From Brevibacillus choshinensis (GTDB lineage Bacteria > Bacillota > Bacilli > Brevibacillales > Brevibacillaceae): 64,000 bases of DNA. This document shows, one piece after another, positions 1 to 8,016 of this stretch (its first letter is position 1; every line of letters starts with the position of its first letter). The notes below the pieces were generated by a model that was given only the letters and a program-made list of their open reading frames with translations, searched no databases and was not told the DNA's origin. The position numbers and the translations under genes were made by a program. The stretch is from positions 4,498,001 through 4,562,000 of the forward strand of contig NZ_CP069127.1 of the NCBI RefSeq assembly GCF_016811915.1, in the 5' to 3' direction.

Positions 1-237
1 CGTGTCGACATCACGATCAACGACGGCCTCTCTCTCCTGGACTTCCTGAAACAGAAGCCTGATACGCCAATCAAGATCGTAGCCAAGGATCCGAATGTCG
101 CGGAAAACGGCTTTATGTTCCGCAAAGGCAGCAAAGAGCTGGTAGATGCCTTCAACAGCGCGCTGGACGAAATGTCCAAGGATGGCACGCTGAAAAAAAT
201 CTCTGAGAAATGGTTTGGTGCAGATGTCTCTCAGTAA
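1..237 (+). CDS. Amino-acid ABC transporter substrate-binding protein, C-terminal part
   Basis: The reading frame is open from the window edge to TAA at 235-237, giving the last 78 residues of a periplasmic-binding-protein-like domain (SBP_bac_3 type). The ending, with a DGTLKKISEKWFG-like segment, is typical of polar amino-acid binding lipoproteins. It would capture the amino acid outside the membrane for the permease and ATPase encoded directly downstream. Its stop codon overlaps the start of the permease gene, so the three genes form one operon. The signal peptide and N-terminus lie outside the window, so the ligand cannot be judged from this part. Confidence 0.88.
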   Translation, partial: RVDITINDGLSLLDFLKQKPDTPIKIVAKDPNVAENGFMFRKGSKELVDAFNSALDEMSKDGTLKKISEKWFGADVSQ

Positions 238-919
238 CTTTTTTGACAATCCAGAACGCCTGGACCGTTGGATCTCAATCGCGCAAAGCTCCTTTCTCCC
301 TCTGGTGAAAGGAGCCTTGCTCTATTCTTTGACGCTCGCGATTGCGTCCTTTTTCTTCGGTCTCATCATCGCTATTTTTACAGCATTGGCGCGAATCTCG
401 GGAATCAAGCCGCTTGTGGCCATCGCCCGCGTCTACGTCTCGATCATTCGCGGTACACCTCTGCTCGTGCAGCTGTTTATCATCTTTTTCGGTCTTCCCA
501 GCATCGGGGTGATGATCGATCCGATTCCATCTGCCATCATCGGGTTCTCTCTCAGCGTCGGAGCTTACTCTTCCGAAGTGGTCAGAGCAGCGATCCTGTC
601 CATTCCAAAAGGCCAATGGGAGGCTGCGTACTCCATCGGTATGACGTACCGGCAGGCTCTGCAGCGGGTCATTCTCCCGCAGGCAGCTCGCGTTTCGGTG
701 CCGCCTTTGTCCAATTCCTTTATCAGCCTGGTCAAGGATACCTCTCTCGCTGCTGCGATTCTCGTACCGGAGATGTTCCGAAAAGCGCAGGAAATCGTCG
801 CATCCACCTATGAGCCTCTCCTCGTCTATTCGGAGGCCGCACTGATCTACTGGATGATTTGCTTTGTGCTCTCTATCATTCAGGACCGGCTCGAGAACCG
901 GCTGGACCGTTACGTTTAA
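224..919 (+). CDS. tcyB: Amino-acid ABC transporter permease, TcyB/HisM type
   Basis: This is an inner-membrane permease of about 231 residues with roughly five hydrophobic segments. The conserved EAA loop is visible around residues 130-150 (EAAYSIGM, then VILPQA), where the ATPase docks. ATG at 224 overlaps the end of the binding-protein gene. An in-frame TTG at 215 is possible, but neither start has a strong ribosome site, so translational coupling is likely. The substrate class is inferred from the downstream ATPase, which resembles cystine-transporter TcyC as I remember that family. Another polar amino acid remains possible. Confidence 0.85.
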   Translation: MSLSNFFDNPERLDRWISIAQSSFLPLVKGALLYSLTLAIASFFFGLIIAIFTALARISGIKPLVAIARVYVSIIRGTPLLVQLFIIFFGLPSIGVMIDPIPSAIIGFSLSVGAYSSEVVRAAILSIPKGQWEAAYSIGMTYRQALQRVILPQAARVSVPPLSNSFISLVKDTSLAAAILVPEMFRKAQEIVASTYEPLLVYSEAALIYWMICFVLSIIQDRLENRLDRYV

Positions 920-953
920 TTGAATTGAAGTAGAAGTAGGTGAATTTCAAGCC

Positions 954-1688
954 ATGATAGCCATCACGGATTTGCACAAGCAGTTTCATCACCTGCAAGT
1001 GTTGAAAGGAATCTCCTTGAGTGTGGCCAAAGGGAAAGTCATCGTCATCATCGGACCGTCCGGCTCTGGGAAAACCACCCTTCTTCGCTGTTTGAACGCG
1101 CTGGAGGTACCGACCAGCGGCGCCGTTCAAATCGGAGAGGTCAAGATGGATTTCTCGAAAAAGGTAGAGCGCTCCCAGCTGCCACAGCTGCGCAAGCAAA
1201 CGGGCATGGTGTTTCAGAACTACAATCTCTTTCCGCACATGACAGCCTTGGAGAACGTCATGGAAGGCCCGGTCACAGTGAAAAAGGAGACCAAAGAAAA
1301 AGCGAGGGCCAAAGCCTCCACTCTCCTCGCAAAAGTGGGACTCGGCGATAAGCTCGATCATTACCCGGCGCAGCTTTCGGGGGGGCAACAGCAGCGTGTG
1401 GGAATTGCCCGCGCTCTCGCGATGGATCCGCAGGTCATGCTGTTTGACGAGCCTACATCAGCGCTGGATCCGGAGCTGGTCGGCGAGGTACTCAAGGTCA
1501 TGAAGGAGCTGGCACAGGAAGGTATGACCATGGTAGTCGTCACCCACGAGATGGGCTTTGCACGCGAGGTGGCGGACGAAGTCATTTTCATGGATCAAGG
1601 AGTCATCGTGGAGCACGGCACTCCGGAGCAGCTCTTTACCAGTCCTCGTGAAGAGAGAACACGCCAGTTCCTGCAGCATTTGAAGTAA
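954..1688 (+). CDS. tcyC: Amino-acid ABC transporter ATP-binding protein, TcyC-like
   Basis: This 244-residue ABC ATPase has Walker A GPSGSGKT at about residues 34-41, the signature LSGGQQQ near 140, Walker B VMLFDEP near 161 and a switch His in VVTHEMG. It powers import by the permease encoded just upstream, from which it is separated by 34 bp with a GTAGGTG-like ribosome site. An FSKKV segment and LENVMEGPV after the Q-loop are reminiscent of cystine transporter TcyC. The family call is firm and the substrate is inference. A strong hairpin terminator closes the operon. Confidence 0.9.
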   Translation: MIAITDLHKQFHHLQVLKGISLSVAKGKVIVIIGPSGSGKTTLLRCLNALEVPTSGAVQIGEVKMDFSKKVERSQLPQLRKQTGMVFQNYNLFPHMTALENVMEGPVTVKKETKEKARAKASTLLAKVGLGDKLDHYPAQLSGGQQQRVGIARALAMDPQVMLFDEPTSALDPELVGEVLKVMKELAQEGMTMVVVTHEMGFAREVADEVIFMDQGVIVEHGTPEQLFTSPREERTRQFLQHLK

Positions 1689-1710
1689 AATCTCTTTTTC
1701 GGCTAGAAAA

Positions 1711-1751
1711 AAAAAGACTCTGCGCCTCTCAATTGGCACAGAGTCTTTTTT
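1711..1751. terminator. Bidirectional rho-independent terminator
   Basis: The inverted repeat AAAAGACTCTG...CAGAGTCTTTT has an A/T tract on both sides. It can end the ABC operon on the plus strand and the small yjcZ-type gene on the minus strand. One C-A mismatch lies in the stem. Confidence 0.85.
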
Positions 1752-1765
1752 CATGTAAAAATTCC

Positions 1766-1852
1766 TTAGTCATCACAGAAACATGCGATCAGAAGAATGA
1801 TGAGAATGATCCACAGAAAACCGCCATTGCCGAATCCAAAGCCAAATCCCAT
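1766..1852 (-). CDS. YjcZ-family small sporulation protein (28 aa)
   Basis: A 28-codon gene encodes a Gly/Phe-rich N-terminus (MGFGFGFGNGG), a single hydrophobic helix (FLWIILIILLIAC) and a short acidic tail FCDD. This is the classic pattern of the YjcZ/CYCXC-like tiny spore membrane proteins of Bacillales. GGGGAGAGAT sits seven bases before ATG, which supports translation. The gene ends just before a strong hairpin with a run of T on its strand. The exact role of the family is unknown; association with spores is established for relatives and inferred here. Confidence 0.85.
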   Translation of the reverse strand: MGFGFGFGNGGFLWIILIILLIACFCDD

Positions 1853-2060
1853 CGCTATCTCTCCCCTCTCCTGCCGATGTGAGCTGCTGTCTATCAAACA
1901 GCGCTTCTATCTCACCATATGAAAACCCGGTCATACCCGTATGGATGCCTGTCTAGCTCGTGTCCCAAATGCAAAAAAAACGGGTGCTTGCCTCTCCAGG
2001 CCTAAAAATTAACAAATGCTTCATGTTGTCTCTACCGTTCCTTAACATCTGTCCTCTATC

Positions 2061-2117
2061 ATGGAGATTGTCAGACCCTACGATGGACATATCGTCCTCC
2101 ATTTGCCGCCCGAATAG
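2061..2117 (+). other. Possible 18-codon ORF or short transcript
   Basis: ATG at 2061 opens an 18-codon frame beginning MEIVRPYDGH whose TAG falls inside the loop of a perfect hairpin followed by T6. It has no convincing ribosome site, so a small RNA or attenuated leader is as likely as a peptide. The rest of the gene-free stretch 1853-2199 holds the upstream region of the YjcZ-type gene and two terminators; nothing else is evident. Confidence 0.25.
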
Positions 2118-2145
2118 CCCCCTTCTAGATCGGGCGGGCTTTTTT
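2106..2145 (+). terminator. Rho-independent terminator with no obvious upstream gene
   Basis: A perfect 8-bp stem CCGCCCGA/TCGGGCGG with a 16-nt loop is followed by GCTTTTTT on the plus strand. No plus-strand protein gene lies between 1689 and here, and the preceding operon already has a terminator. It may therefore end a short untranslated transcript. Confidence 0.6.
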
Positions 2146-2162
2146 CATGAAACCAAACATGC

Positions 2163-2195
2163 AAAAAAAGCGAGCCTCTCAAAGAGCGCTCGCTT
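2163..2195 (-). terminator. Terminator of the nitroreductase gene
   Basis: Read on the minus strand, AAGCGAGCGCTC...GAGGCTCGCTT is followed by a run of seven T, immediately downstream of the nitroreductase stop codon. Confidence 0.85.
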
Positions 2196-2199
2196 GCTT

Positions 2200-2742
2200 C
2201 TATTCGAACCTCGTGAATTTGTTCTCTGCCGGTGTTCGCGGCCCTGGCTTTGGAACAGCATCCTGATCGAAAAATCCGAGATGCAGGAATCCGACGATCT
2301 TCTCACCTGGGGCAACGCCCAGGACCTGATGGGCCTTGGGATCCCAGTTGTGCGGGTTTGTCTTCCAGACGACGCCGAGGCCCTTCTCCCAGGCAAGCAG
2401 CTGAAAGTTTTGGATCATCGCACAGGTAGCGCTGAAGTCTTCTTCCCATTGCTTCTGGCGAGGGTCTTCTTTCATGATCACGATCAGATAAGCCGCAGGA
2501 GCACTGAACAGCTCACGGCGGGTTGCCTGCTGCTCCGGAGCGTATACCGGAAGCATCCGTTCGATGAAGCTCTCTTTGTTTTCTGTCGGGACAAACAAAA
2601 ACCGCCACGGCTCGCGCAATCCATGATTCGGCGCATAGACAGCGTCATTCAAGAGTTCAAGGACCAGCGATTCCGGAACCGAATCCGGTTTATAGTCTTT
2701 TTTAATCGAGCGGCGCTCGCGAATGATTTTGGAGATTGACAT
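2200..2742 (-). CDS. Nitroreductase family protein (FMN-dependent)
   Basis: This 180-residue protein has the nitroreductase fold. The N-terminal RRSIKKDY segment contributes FMN phosphate contacts, APNHGLREPWRF is the cofactor/dimer region, and KGLGVVWKTN lies in the C-terminal half. The family reduces nitro groups, quinones or flavins with NAD(P)H and acts in the cytoplasm as a dimer. AGAAGGTG precedes ATG. It stands alone, with a terminator behind it and a Fur-like box about 32 bp upstream of its start, which suggests iron-dependent expression. The substrate cannot be told from sequence. Confidence 0.85.
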   Translation of the reverse strand: MSISKIIRERRSIKKDYKPDSVPESLVLELLNDAVYAPNHGLREPWRFLFVPTENKESFIERMLPVYAPEQQATRRELFSAPAAYLIVIMKEDPRQKQWEEDFSATCAMIQNFQLLAWEKGLGVVWKTNPHNWDPKAHQVLGVAPGEKIVGFLHLGFFDQDAVPKPGPRTPAENKFTRFE

Positions 2743-2773
2743 AGGTTCACCTTCTAGTAAAGAAATGTAATTT

Positions 2774-2788
2774 TGATAATGGTTCTCA
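2774..2788. promoter_or_regulatory. Candidate Fur box
   Basis: TGATAATGGTTCTCA matches the 7-1-7 Fur consensus TGATAAT-N-ATTATCA at 12 of 14 positions. It continues into ATTTTCA, as overlapping Fur sites often do. It lies between the nitroreductase (minus strand) and the SGNH hydrolase (plus strand), closer to the former. Confidence 0.5.
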
Positions 2789-2899
2789 TTTTCATATGTT
2801 ATCGTTTACGTAGCTCAAAATCAAGTGGCACCTATCATGAATTTTCCATATTCCGCATATGACCGGCATGATACAATCCTTACCAGGAGGCGATGTTGC

Positions 2900-3610
2900 G
2901 TGAATCAAGAACGTCCACACTTGATCAGACCTGGCTTTTTCAGCATCAATGCCGCAGCGGATCGGCGACGAAACGAGTTTGACTTCCACAATGAAGCGCT
3001 GCTCTATCATGATCGCACCATCGATACGATCTTTTTTGGAGACTCTATTACGCACTGGTGGGATCTTTCCACGTTCTTTGCAAACTCCCCGTACACGATC
3101 ATCAACCGCGGGATTGGCGGAGATACGACCACTCATGCTCGCCTGCGTTTTCCTGCCGACGTGCTGCAGCTTCGGCCGCGGCATGTCATCATCCTGATTG
3201 GCATCAACAATACATGGGCCCTGGACGCTTTTTCTCCTGTAGATCGGCTGTCCGCGGAAGAAATCTACCGGCAAGTGACCGGCGATGTAGATTCCATGGT
3301 CCAAGCAGCGCTGGAGATGGCCATCTGTCCGGTCGTCTGCTCCCTGCTCCCCACCCGGATGGACCGCTATGCCCGCAACGATGAGCGAAATGACCTCGTC
3401 GTGCGAATCAATCAGGCCTTCAAAACCATGGCAGCCGGCTCAGGTGCCATCTATGTAGACTACCACTCGCACCTGACCGATTCGGATGGGCTTACTTTGC
3501 GCGAGGAGCTCGCCGACGATGGCCTGCATCCTCATGTGATCGGATACGGGATCATGACCAAGGTGCTTTGCGAAACGCTTTCCGCACATGGCATTGAGCT
3601 GCTCGGATAA
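2900..3610 (+). CDS. SGNH/GDSL-family hydrolase
   Basis: This 236-residue lipase/esterase-like enzyme carries all four SGNH blocks. They are GDSIT with the nucleophile Ser near residue 49, the Gly of NRGIGGDT, the Asn of LIGINNTW, and the C-terminal DDGLHPHV with Asp and His. It has no signal peptide, so it is probably a cytoplasmic esterase or deacetylase. The GTG start at 2900 is chosen because TACCAGGAGG lies nine bases upstream; the longer frame from 2825 lacks a ribosome site. The natural substrate is not predictable. Confidence 0.85.
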   Translation: MNQERPHLIRPGFFSINAAADRRRNEFDFHNEALLYHDRTIDTIFFGDSITHWWDLSTFFANSPYTIINRGIGGDTTTHARLRFPADVLQLRPRHVIILIGINNTWALDAFSPVDRLSAEEIYRQVTGDVDSMVQAALEMAICPVVCSLLPTRMDRYARNDERNDLVVRINQAFKTMAAGSGAIYVDYHSHLTDSDGLTLREELADDGLHPHVIGYGIMTKVLCETLSAHGIELLG

Positions 3611-3614
3611 AAAG

Positions 3615-3649
3615 AAAGGATGAGGCGTTCAAGCAGCCCCATCCTTTTT
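3615..3649. terminator. Terminator between convergent genes
   Basis: AAAGGATG...CATCCTTT is an 8-bp perfect stem followed by a T-rich tail on both strands. It serves the SGNH hydrolase and, on the other strand, the SagB-like gene. Confidence 0.75.
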
Positions 3650-3652
3650 CGT

Positions 3653-4435
3653 TTATTCGGGACGTCGGTCTTTGAGCCAATCGCCGCCCTTTATTTTTCC
3701 TACCGAAGCCATGAGGACGGACAGGTGCGCGACCCCATCGATCCCCAAATATCGGTTCATGTCGCGATCCATCCAGTGACCGACCGTACTGACGCCAAGT
3801 CCCAAGCCGTTTGCGACGACGTGGAGATTCTGCGCGACATGTCCGGCATCCCACCAAATATAGCGATAGGCCCGTTCCTTGTACTTGTCCTTCGTCCGGT
3901 CCACGACGGCGGTCCAAACAAAATTGACAGCTGCGCGCCGCGTCATTTCCTGTTCCTCCGTAAACAAGTAGGCCGACTCTGCAGGGTCTTCCCGGCGAAG
4001 TCCTTCCAGCTGCCAATTTTCCACATCGAGGTGGTACAATCCTTTTTCCAGACCTTCGACATGGTTGACCAGCAAATAGGTTTCGATCGGATAAAGAGCC
4101 CCTGCCGACGGAGTCGTCCGCAGCTGGTAGTCCCCCATATCGGCTGTAATTCCTTGGGTTCCCCAGAGGAGAATGTTCAGCTCATTTAGCGTCATCGGCG
4201 TAGCCAAAAAGTTCCGCTTGGATCGGCGGCTGCCAAGCAGCTCCCACAGGTTTGGCGAATCGGGGAAATCAGGCTTGCCTAGGGGAATGCGGACGAATGC
4301 TTCCTCATAACGCAAATAAGTAGCGGGACGCTTGGAAAAATCGTAGCGGGAAGCCCAGCCCTTTTCCAGCTCCCCTACACCGTATGAAGTTGCCTGGATA
4401 AATTCATTTGCGATTCTTTGCCATTCCGGATGCAT
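3653..4435 (-). CDS. SagB/ThcOx-family nitroreductase-like dehydrogenase
   Basis: This 260-residue flavoprotein resembles the SagB-type oxidoreductase branch. It has SRRSKRNF near residue 65, LLWGTQGITADMG, TTPSAGALYPIETYLLV in the middle (FMN contacts) and a C-terminal NGLGLGVSTVG. SagB relatives oxidise azolines in peptide natural products, but no cyclodehydratase, precursor peptide or transporter of such a pathway is nearby, so it is probably a stand-alone oxidoreductase. The ATG is chosen because GGGAGG lies ten bases upstream. It is divergent from a LysR regulator that probably controls it. Confidence 0.8.
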   Translation of the reverse strand: MHPEWQRIANEFIQATSYGVGELEKGWASRYDFSKRPATYLRYEEAFVRIPLGKPDFPDSPNLWELLGSRRSKRNFLATPMTLNELNILLWGTQGITADMGDYQLRTTPSAGALYPIETYLLVNHVEGLEKGLYHLDVENWQLEGLRREDPAESAYLFTEEQEMTRRAAVNFVWTAVVDRTKDKYKERAYRYIWWDAGHVAQNLHVVANGLGLGVSTVGHWMDRDMNRYLGIDGVAHLSVLMASVGKIKGGDWLKDRRPE

Positions 4436-4460
4436 CTTCTTGCAGCCTCCCTTTGGATAA

Positions 4461-4491
4461 ACGTTTCGTATGAATCTCACTATACGTTTCG
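4461..4491. promoter_or_regulatory. Direct repeats, candidate LysR operator
   Basis: ACGTTTCG occurs at 4461-4468 and again at 4484-4491, 23 bp apart (about two helical turns), in the divergent gap between the SagB-like gene and the LysR gene. This geometry is compatible with LysR-type binding. The assignment is inference. Confidence 0.35.
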
Positions 4492-4564
4492 CATTACCAT
4501 TAGTAAAACAATCGTTTATAATAGGTTGCATAAGAATTATCTAATGGAATGGAGGCGTTTGCTT

Positions 4565-5455
4565 GTGACTTTGGCCCAGCTCCAGGTCCTCATCGCCGCT
4601 GCCAAGGCTGGAAGCTTTACGCGAGCCGCCGAGGACATCGGCTTTACCCAGTCCGCCGTATCGCAAATGATCAGCAGTCTGGAAAAAGAACTGGGAGTCT
4701 CCCTCTTTCACCGCAGCCGCAGCGGGATTACCCCGACCAGCATCGGAGAGCGCATGCTGCAGCATGCGCGGGACATCCTCCAAATCACCGCCTGCATGAC
4801 CCAGGAGGCGGCATCCGCACGAAATCTGGATACAGGCACCCTGCGCATCGCGGCGCTCAATAGTGTGGCGTCCAGGCTGCTCCCGGGGCTTCTGGGTGAC
4901 TTCCGCAAACGGTATCCGTCCGTAGAAATCATCCTGTTCGAAGGGAAAAATGACGAGATCGACAATTGGATCGCCAGCTCCGTAGTCGATATCGGGATTA
5001 CCGTTCATCCCGATTCAGACCTGCAGACCCTTCCCCTGATTCAAGACCTCATGATGGTCATTTTGCCCGAGTCGCATCCGCTATGCCAGGAGCCGCTTCT
5101 TTCTTTTTCCCAGATCGAGGAGCGCTGCTTTATCATGCCGCGAGATGCATGCGTCAAAAACATGCTGCACAACAATGGCATCTACCCCAAGTCGACGTTT
5201 GAAGTCGGTGACATCAGCACGATCCTGACCATGGTCCAGGAGTACATCGGGGTAAGCATCCTCCCCGAGCTGTACATCCCCCAGACCATCCCGAAGATCG
5301 TGGCGATCCCGCTCGATCCACCCATCACTCGGCAGCTCGTTCTCGCTGTGCGCAATTGGCAAGCCATCTCGCCTGTGACCGCTGAATTTGCGGTGCACTG
5401 CCAGAAGTACATCAGCTCACTGGAAAAGAAAGCGGTCAGGTCTTCGCAGACCTAA
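4565..5455 (+). CDS. LysR-family transcriptional regulator
   Basis: This 296-residue regulator has an N-terminal winged helix-turn-helix at about residues 1-60 (AGSFTRAAEDIGFTQSAVSQMISSLE) and a LysR substrate-binding domain from about residue 88. The GTG start at 4565 is preceded by TGGAGG with nine bases between; the longer frame from 4418 overlaps the divergent gene. The likely target is the divergent SagB-like oxidoreductase. The effector is unknown. A terminator overlaps its stop codon. Confidence 0.9.
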   Translation: MTLAQLQVLIAAAKAGSFTRAAEDIGFTQSAVSQMISSLEKELGVSLFHRSRSGITPTSIGERMLQHARDILQITACMTQEAASARNLDTGTLRIAALNSVASRLLPGLLGDFRKRYPSVEIILFEGKNDEIDNWIASSVVDIGITVHPDSDLQTLPLIQDLMMVILPESHPLCQEPLLSFSQIEERCFIMPRDACVKNMLHNNGIYPKSTFEVGDISTILTMVQEYIGVSILPELYIPQTIPKIVAIPLDPPITRQLVLAVRNWQAISPVTAEFAVHCQKYISSLEKKAVRSSQT

Positions 5456-5463
5456 CCGCTTTC
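5429..5463. terminator. Terminator overlapping the lysR stop codon
   Basis: AAAGCGGT.AGGTC-loop-GACCT.ACCGCTTT forms a long stem that includes the TAA stop of the LysR gene and lies between two convergent genes. The T tract on the plus strand is weak (TTCGTCATTT). Confidence 0.65.
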
Positions 5464-5464
5464 G

Positions 5465-6909
5465 TCATTTCCCTAAGCTGGCGACAATCTGGCTCAGCTG
5501 CCTGATTCCCCGCTCCAGATCCTCCAAAGAAGCATGCGCGTATGAAAGCCGCAAATAGCCATCCGTTTCCTGAGCGTAGATGTTCCCTGGATTCAGCAAA
5601 ATCCCCTGACGCGAAGCCTTGCTGAAGAGCTCAAGCATAGATACCTTGGCGTTGATCTTCAGCCAGATAAAAAATCCTCCGCTCGGGATTTGCCAGGTAG
5701 CCAGCCCGCTCATATGCGTATCCAAAGCCTGGAGAGCCGCTGCCAATCTGACCTTCAGCTCCCTTCGCACCGCCTGGACATGCTCGCTGTACAGACCGCT
5801 GGAGAGCCATTCTGCTGCCACTCTCTGCGACAAGGAGCTGGACCCGTAGTCCGTCTGCATTTTGATGTCTGACAAGCGATCAATGACTGGCTCCGGCCCA
5901 ATCACCCACCCGATGCGTAGCCCCGGTGTCAACGTCTTGGACAGACTGCCCAGATACAGCACGTGTCCATGCTTGTCCCGCGCCTTGAGAGGCAGAGGCG
6001 GCGGCTCGTCAAACCAGAGCTCCCGATAAATGTCGTCTTCCATGATCGGCAGGCGTTCCTCTTCACAGACGTGCAGAAGCTCCCGGCGTCTTTTTTCTGT
6101 CATGAGCACACCGGTCGGATTGTGGAAACAAGGAATGGTGTAGAGAATATCCCCATTTTTTTGCTTCTTTTGCGCTGCGATCGCACTTGGAAGCAGCCCA
6201 TGCTGATCCATCGGCAGACCCGACAGCTTCATCCCCGCTGACTGAAACAGATGAAGGGAGTACAAATAGGACGGGCGCTCCAGCAAAACGGTAGAGCCAC
6301 GGTGCAGCAGTCCCACAGAGATGAGCTGCAGCGCCTGCAGCCCCCGGACACGATCAGAATCGAGGATGGAGATGCTTCGATCCCAAAGCTTTTGACGTAC
6401 TCACTCAATGCTTGCCTGAGCGGCAAAAACCCTCTCGGCTCTTCATAACCAAACGTCCCCAGATTCCCGGTTACCCGGTGCATGACTTCCTTCATGGTCT
6501 CCAGCGGAAAAATATCAGGAGACAGCTCACCTTTTCCGAGTTGAATGAAGCTCTGATTCGATTCATCCCGATTGATTTCCTGAACGGCTGCTTGACTCGG
6601 CTTGTACAAGCCGGATTGGACATATTCATTCCAGTCGGGCGGCGGATTGGTGGCGAGCAATGTCCAGGTATTGTTGATGACAACCGTCCCCATGCCCATC
6701 CTTCCTTCCAAGAGTCCATCCGCTATCAGCTCCTCCAACGCCGTTATGACTGTACTCCGGTTGACCCCAAACGTAGCAGCGAGGTCGCGCTGGCTGGGAA
6801 TCACGCTGCCGATCGGCCATTCCCCCGTGGATATTTTCTCCATGACGTACGCGATGATTTGCTTGTACTTGGGTTCCTTTTTGGCGGTTCTCATGCCGTT
6901 TTTGCTCAT
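5465..6909 (-). pseudogene. MocR/GabR-type regulator, frameshifted
   Basis: The N-terminal part has a GntR winged helix (PSQRDLAATFGVNRSTVITALEEL) at about residues 40-90 of the ORF and the start of an aminotransferase-like domain. The rest of that domain, including a PLP-lysine motif SLSKTLTPGLRIGW, is in another frame. The two parts join if one G is added to the run of five G at 6341-6345 (C5 on the plus strand): the frames then read VSGGLQALQLISVGLL across the joint. MSKNGM at 6909 has GAGGGG upstream. It could be a true inactivating deletion or a sequencing error in the run. MocR regulators sense PLP, amino acids or amines. The divergent EamA exporter is the probable target. Confidence 0.85.
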
Positions 6910-6946
6910 TTGATCAGTCCCCTCCTCTACCCGATCGATGGCAAAG

Positions 6947-7046
6947 TGGTTGGGTTTCGTTTTGTGCAACTGGTTGAAGCTATTTTAGCAATTCGTCATT
7001 AAGATGAAAACAAAAAGGAAGTCGGCCCTTTAAAATGGTTGGGTTT
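6947..7046. promoter_or_regulatory. Direct repeats TGGTTGGGTTT, candidate MocR operator
   Basis: The 11-bp sequence TGGTTGGGTTT occurs at 6947-6957, 38 bp before the MocR start, and again at 7036-7046, just before the EamA gene. A shorter TGGTTG lies at 6971. MocR proteins commonly bind direct repeats, so this is a plausible operator pair. The role is inferred. Confidence 0.4.
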
Positions 7047-7069
7047 TCTCACAGAAAGGAACAAGCGTA

Positions 7070-7981
7070 ATGAAGAAACGGTCTTCGCTCGCGATTTTCA
7101 TCGCGCAATGCACCTCCCTCGTGCTTTGGGCTTCGGCATTCCCCGGGATTCGGGTGGGGCTGGAAGCATACTCGCCCGATCAGCTCTCGCTGCTGCGCTT
7201 TCTCATCGGTTCTGCGCTGCTCATTCTGTTTGCCGTCGTCTTTCGCATCCGCTTGCCTGAAGGAAAGGATATCCCCGTCCTCCTGTTGCTTGGCGGGCTT
7301 GGCTTTACCGTCTATCATGTCGCGCTCAACTACGGCGAGCAGACGATTTCTGCAGGAGTAGCCAGCCTGTTTGTCTCGACAACTCCCCTTTTTGCTTCAC
7401 TCCTGGCCATGCTCTTTTATCGGGAGCGCTTTGGGATTCGCGGGTGGGTCGGCTCTTTGCTCGGATTCATTGGCGTCATGATCAGTTCCTTGGGGACGGG
7501 CGAGACCCTGCAATGGAATGGCGGAATATTCTTAATCCTGCTCGCATCCTTCTCCGAGAGCCTTTACTTCGCGTTTCAACGCACGTATGTAGAAAAATAC
7601 GGCTTTCTCGCCTTTACGGCCTACACGATTTGGGGTGGAACCTTTTTCATGCTTTACGCGTTGCCTGGTTTGGGAGAAGCCATCGCCCATGCACCCGCGC
7701 AGGTTTCCGCAAGCGTCCTCTACCTGGGTATTTTTCCGACAGTGATTGCTTATCTGGCTCTCGCTTTCGTCACGTCGAGGGTCGGCGCCTCCGAGGCTAC
7801 CAGCTCGCTTTACCTGACACCCGCACTCGCTTTTGCCATTGGCTGGGTATGGCTGGGAGAAGTTCCTACCCTGCCCTCGATCCTCGGGGGAGTCGTCACG
7901 CTGTTGGGTGTTTTGCTTGCGACGTTCAGAGTGCAGCACTCCTCTGCGGCAAATGACATCAAGGGGAAGCTCGGCCATTAA
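7070..7981 (+). CDS. EamA/DMT-superfamily transporter
   Basis: This 303-residue membrane protein has about ten transmembrane segments in two EamA repeats, each ending with a glycine-rich helix. The first repeat contains SAGVASLFVSTTPLFASLLAML and the second contains ATSSLYLTPALAFAIGW. The family exports metabolites such as amino acids or purines. AAAGGAAC lies seven bases before ATG. Divergence from a MocR-type regulator suggests an amino-acid or amine substrate. If the MocR frameshift is real, regulation of this gene may be lost. Confidence 0.87.
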   Translation: MKKRSSLAIFIAQCTSLVLWASAFPGIRVGLEAYSPDQLSLLRFLIGSALLILFAVVFRIRLPEGKDIPVLLLLGGLGFTVYHVALNYGEQTISAGVASLFVSTTPLFASLLAMLFYRERFGIRGWVGSLLGFIGVMISSLGTGETLQWNGGIFLILLASFSESLYFAFQRTYVEKYGFLAFTAYTIWGGTFFMLYALPGLGEAIAHAPAQVSASVLYLGIFPTVIAYLALAFVTSRVGASEATSSLYLTPALAFAIGWVWLGEVPTLPSILGGVVTLLGVLLATFRVQHSSAANDIKGKLGH

Positions 7982-8004
7982 CGGATCCGCTCTTCCCCTT
8001 CTTT
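7961..8004. terminator. Terminator between convergent transporter genes
   Basis: AAGGGGAAG (7961-7969, inside the end of the EamA gene) pairs with CTTCCCCTT (7992-8000), followed by CTTTTCC on the plus strand. Confidence 0.6.
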
Positions 8005-8016
8005 TCCGACTGCTCT

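Noticed and set aside
1960..2739. Long plus-strand frame across the nitroreductase gene
   Set aside because: It is the complement shadow of the nitroreductase frame. It has no ribosome site, and the minus-strand product has clear family motifs.
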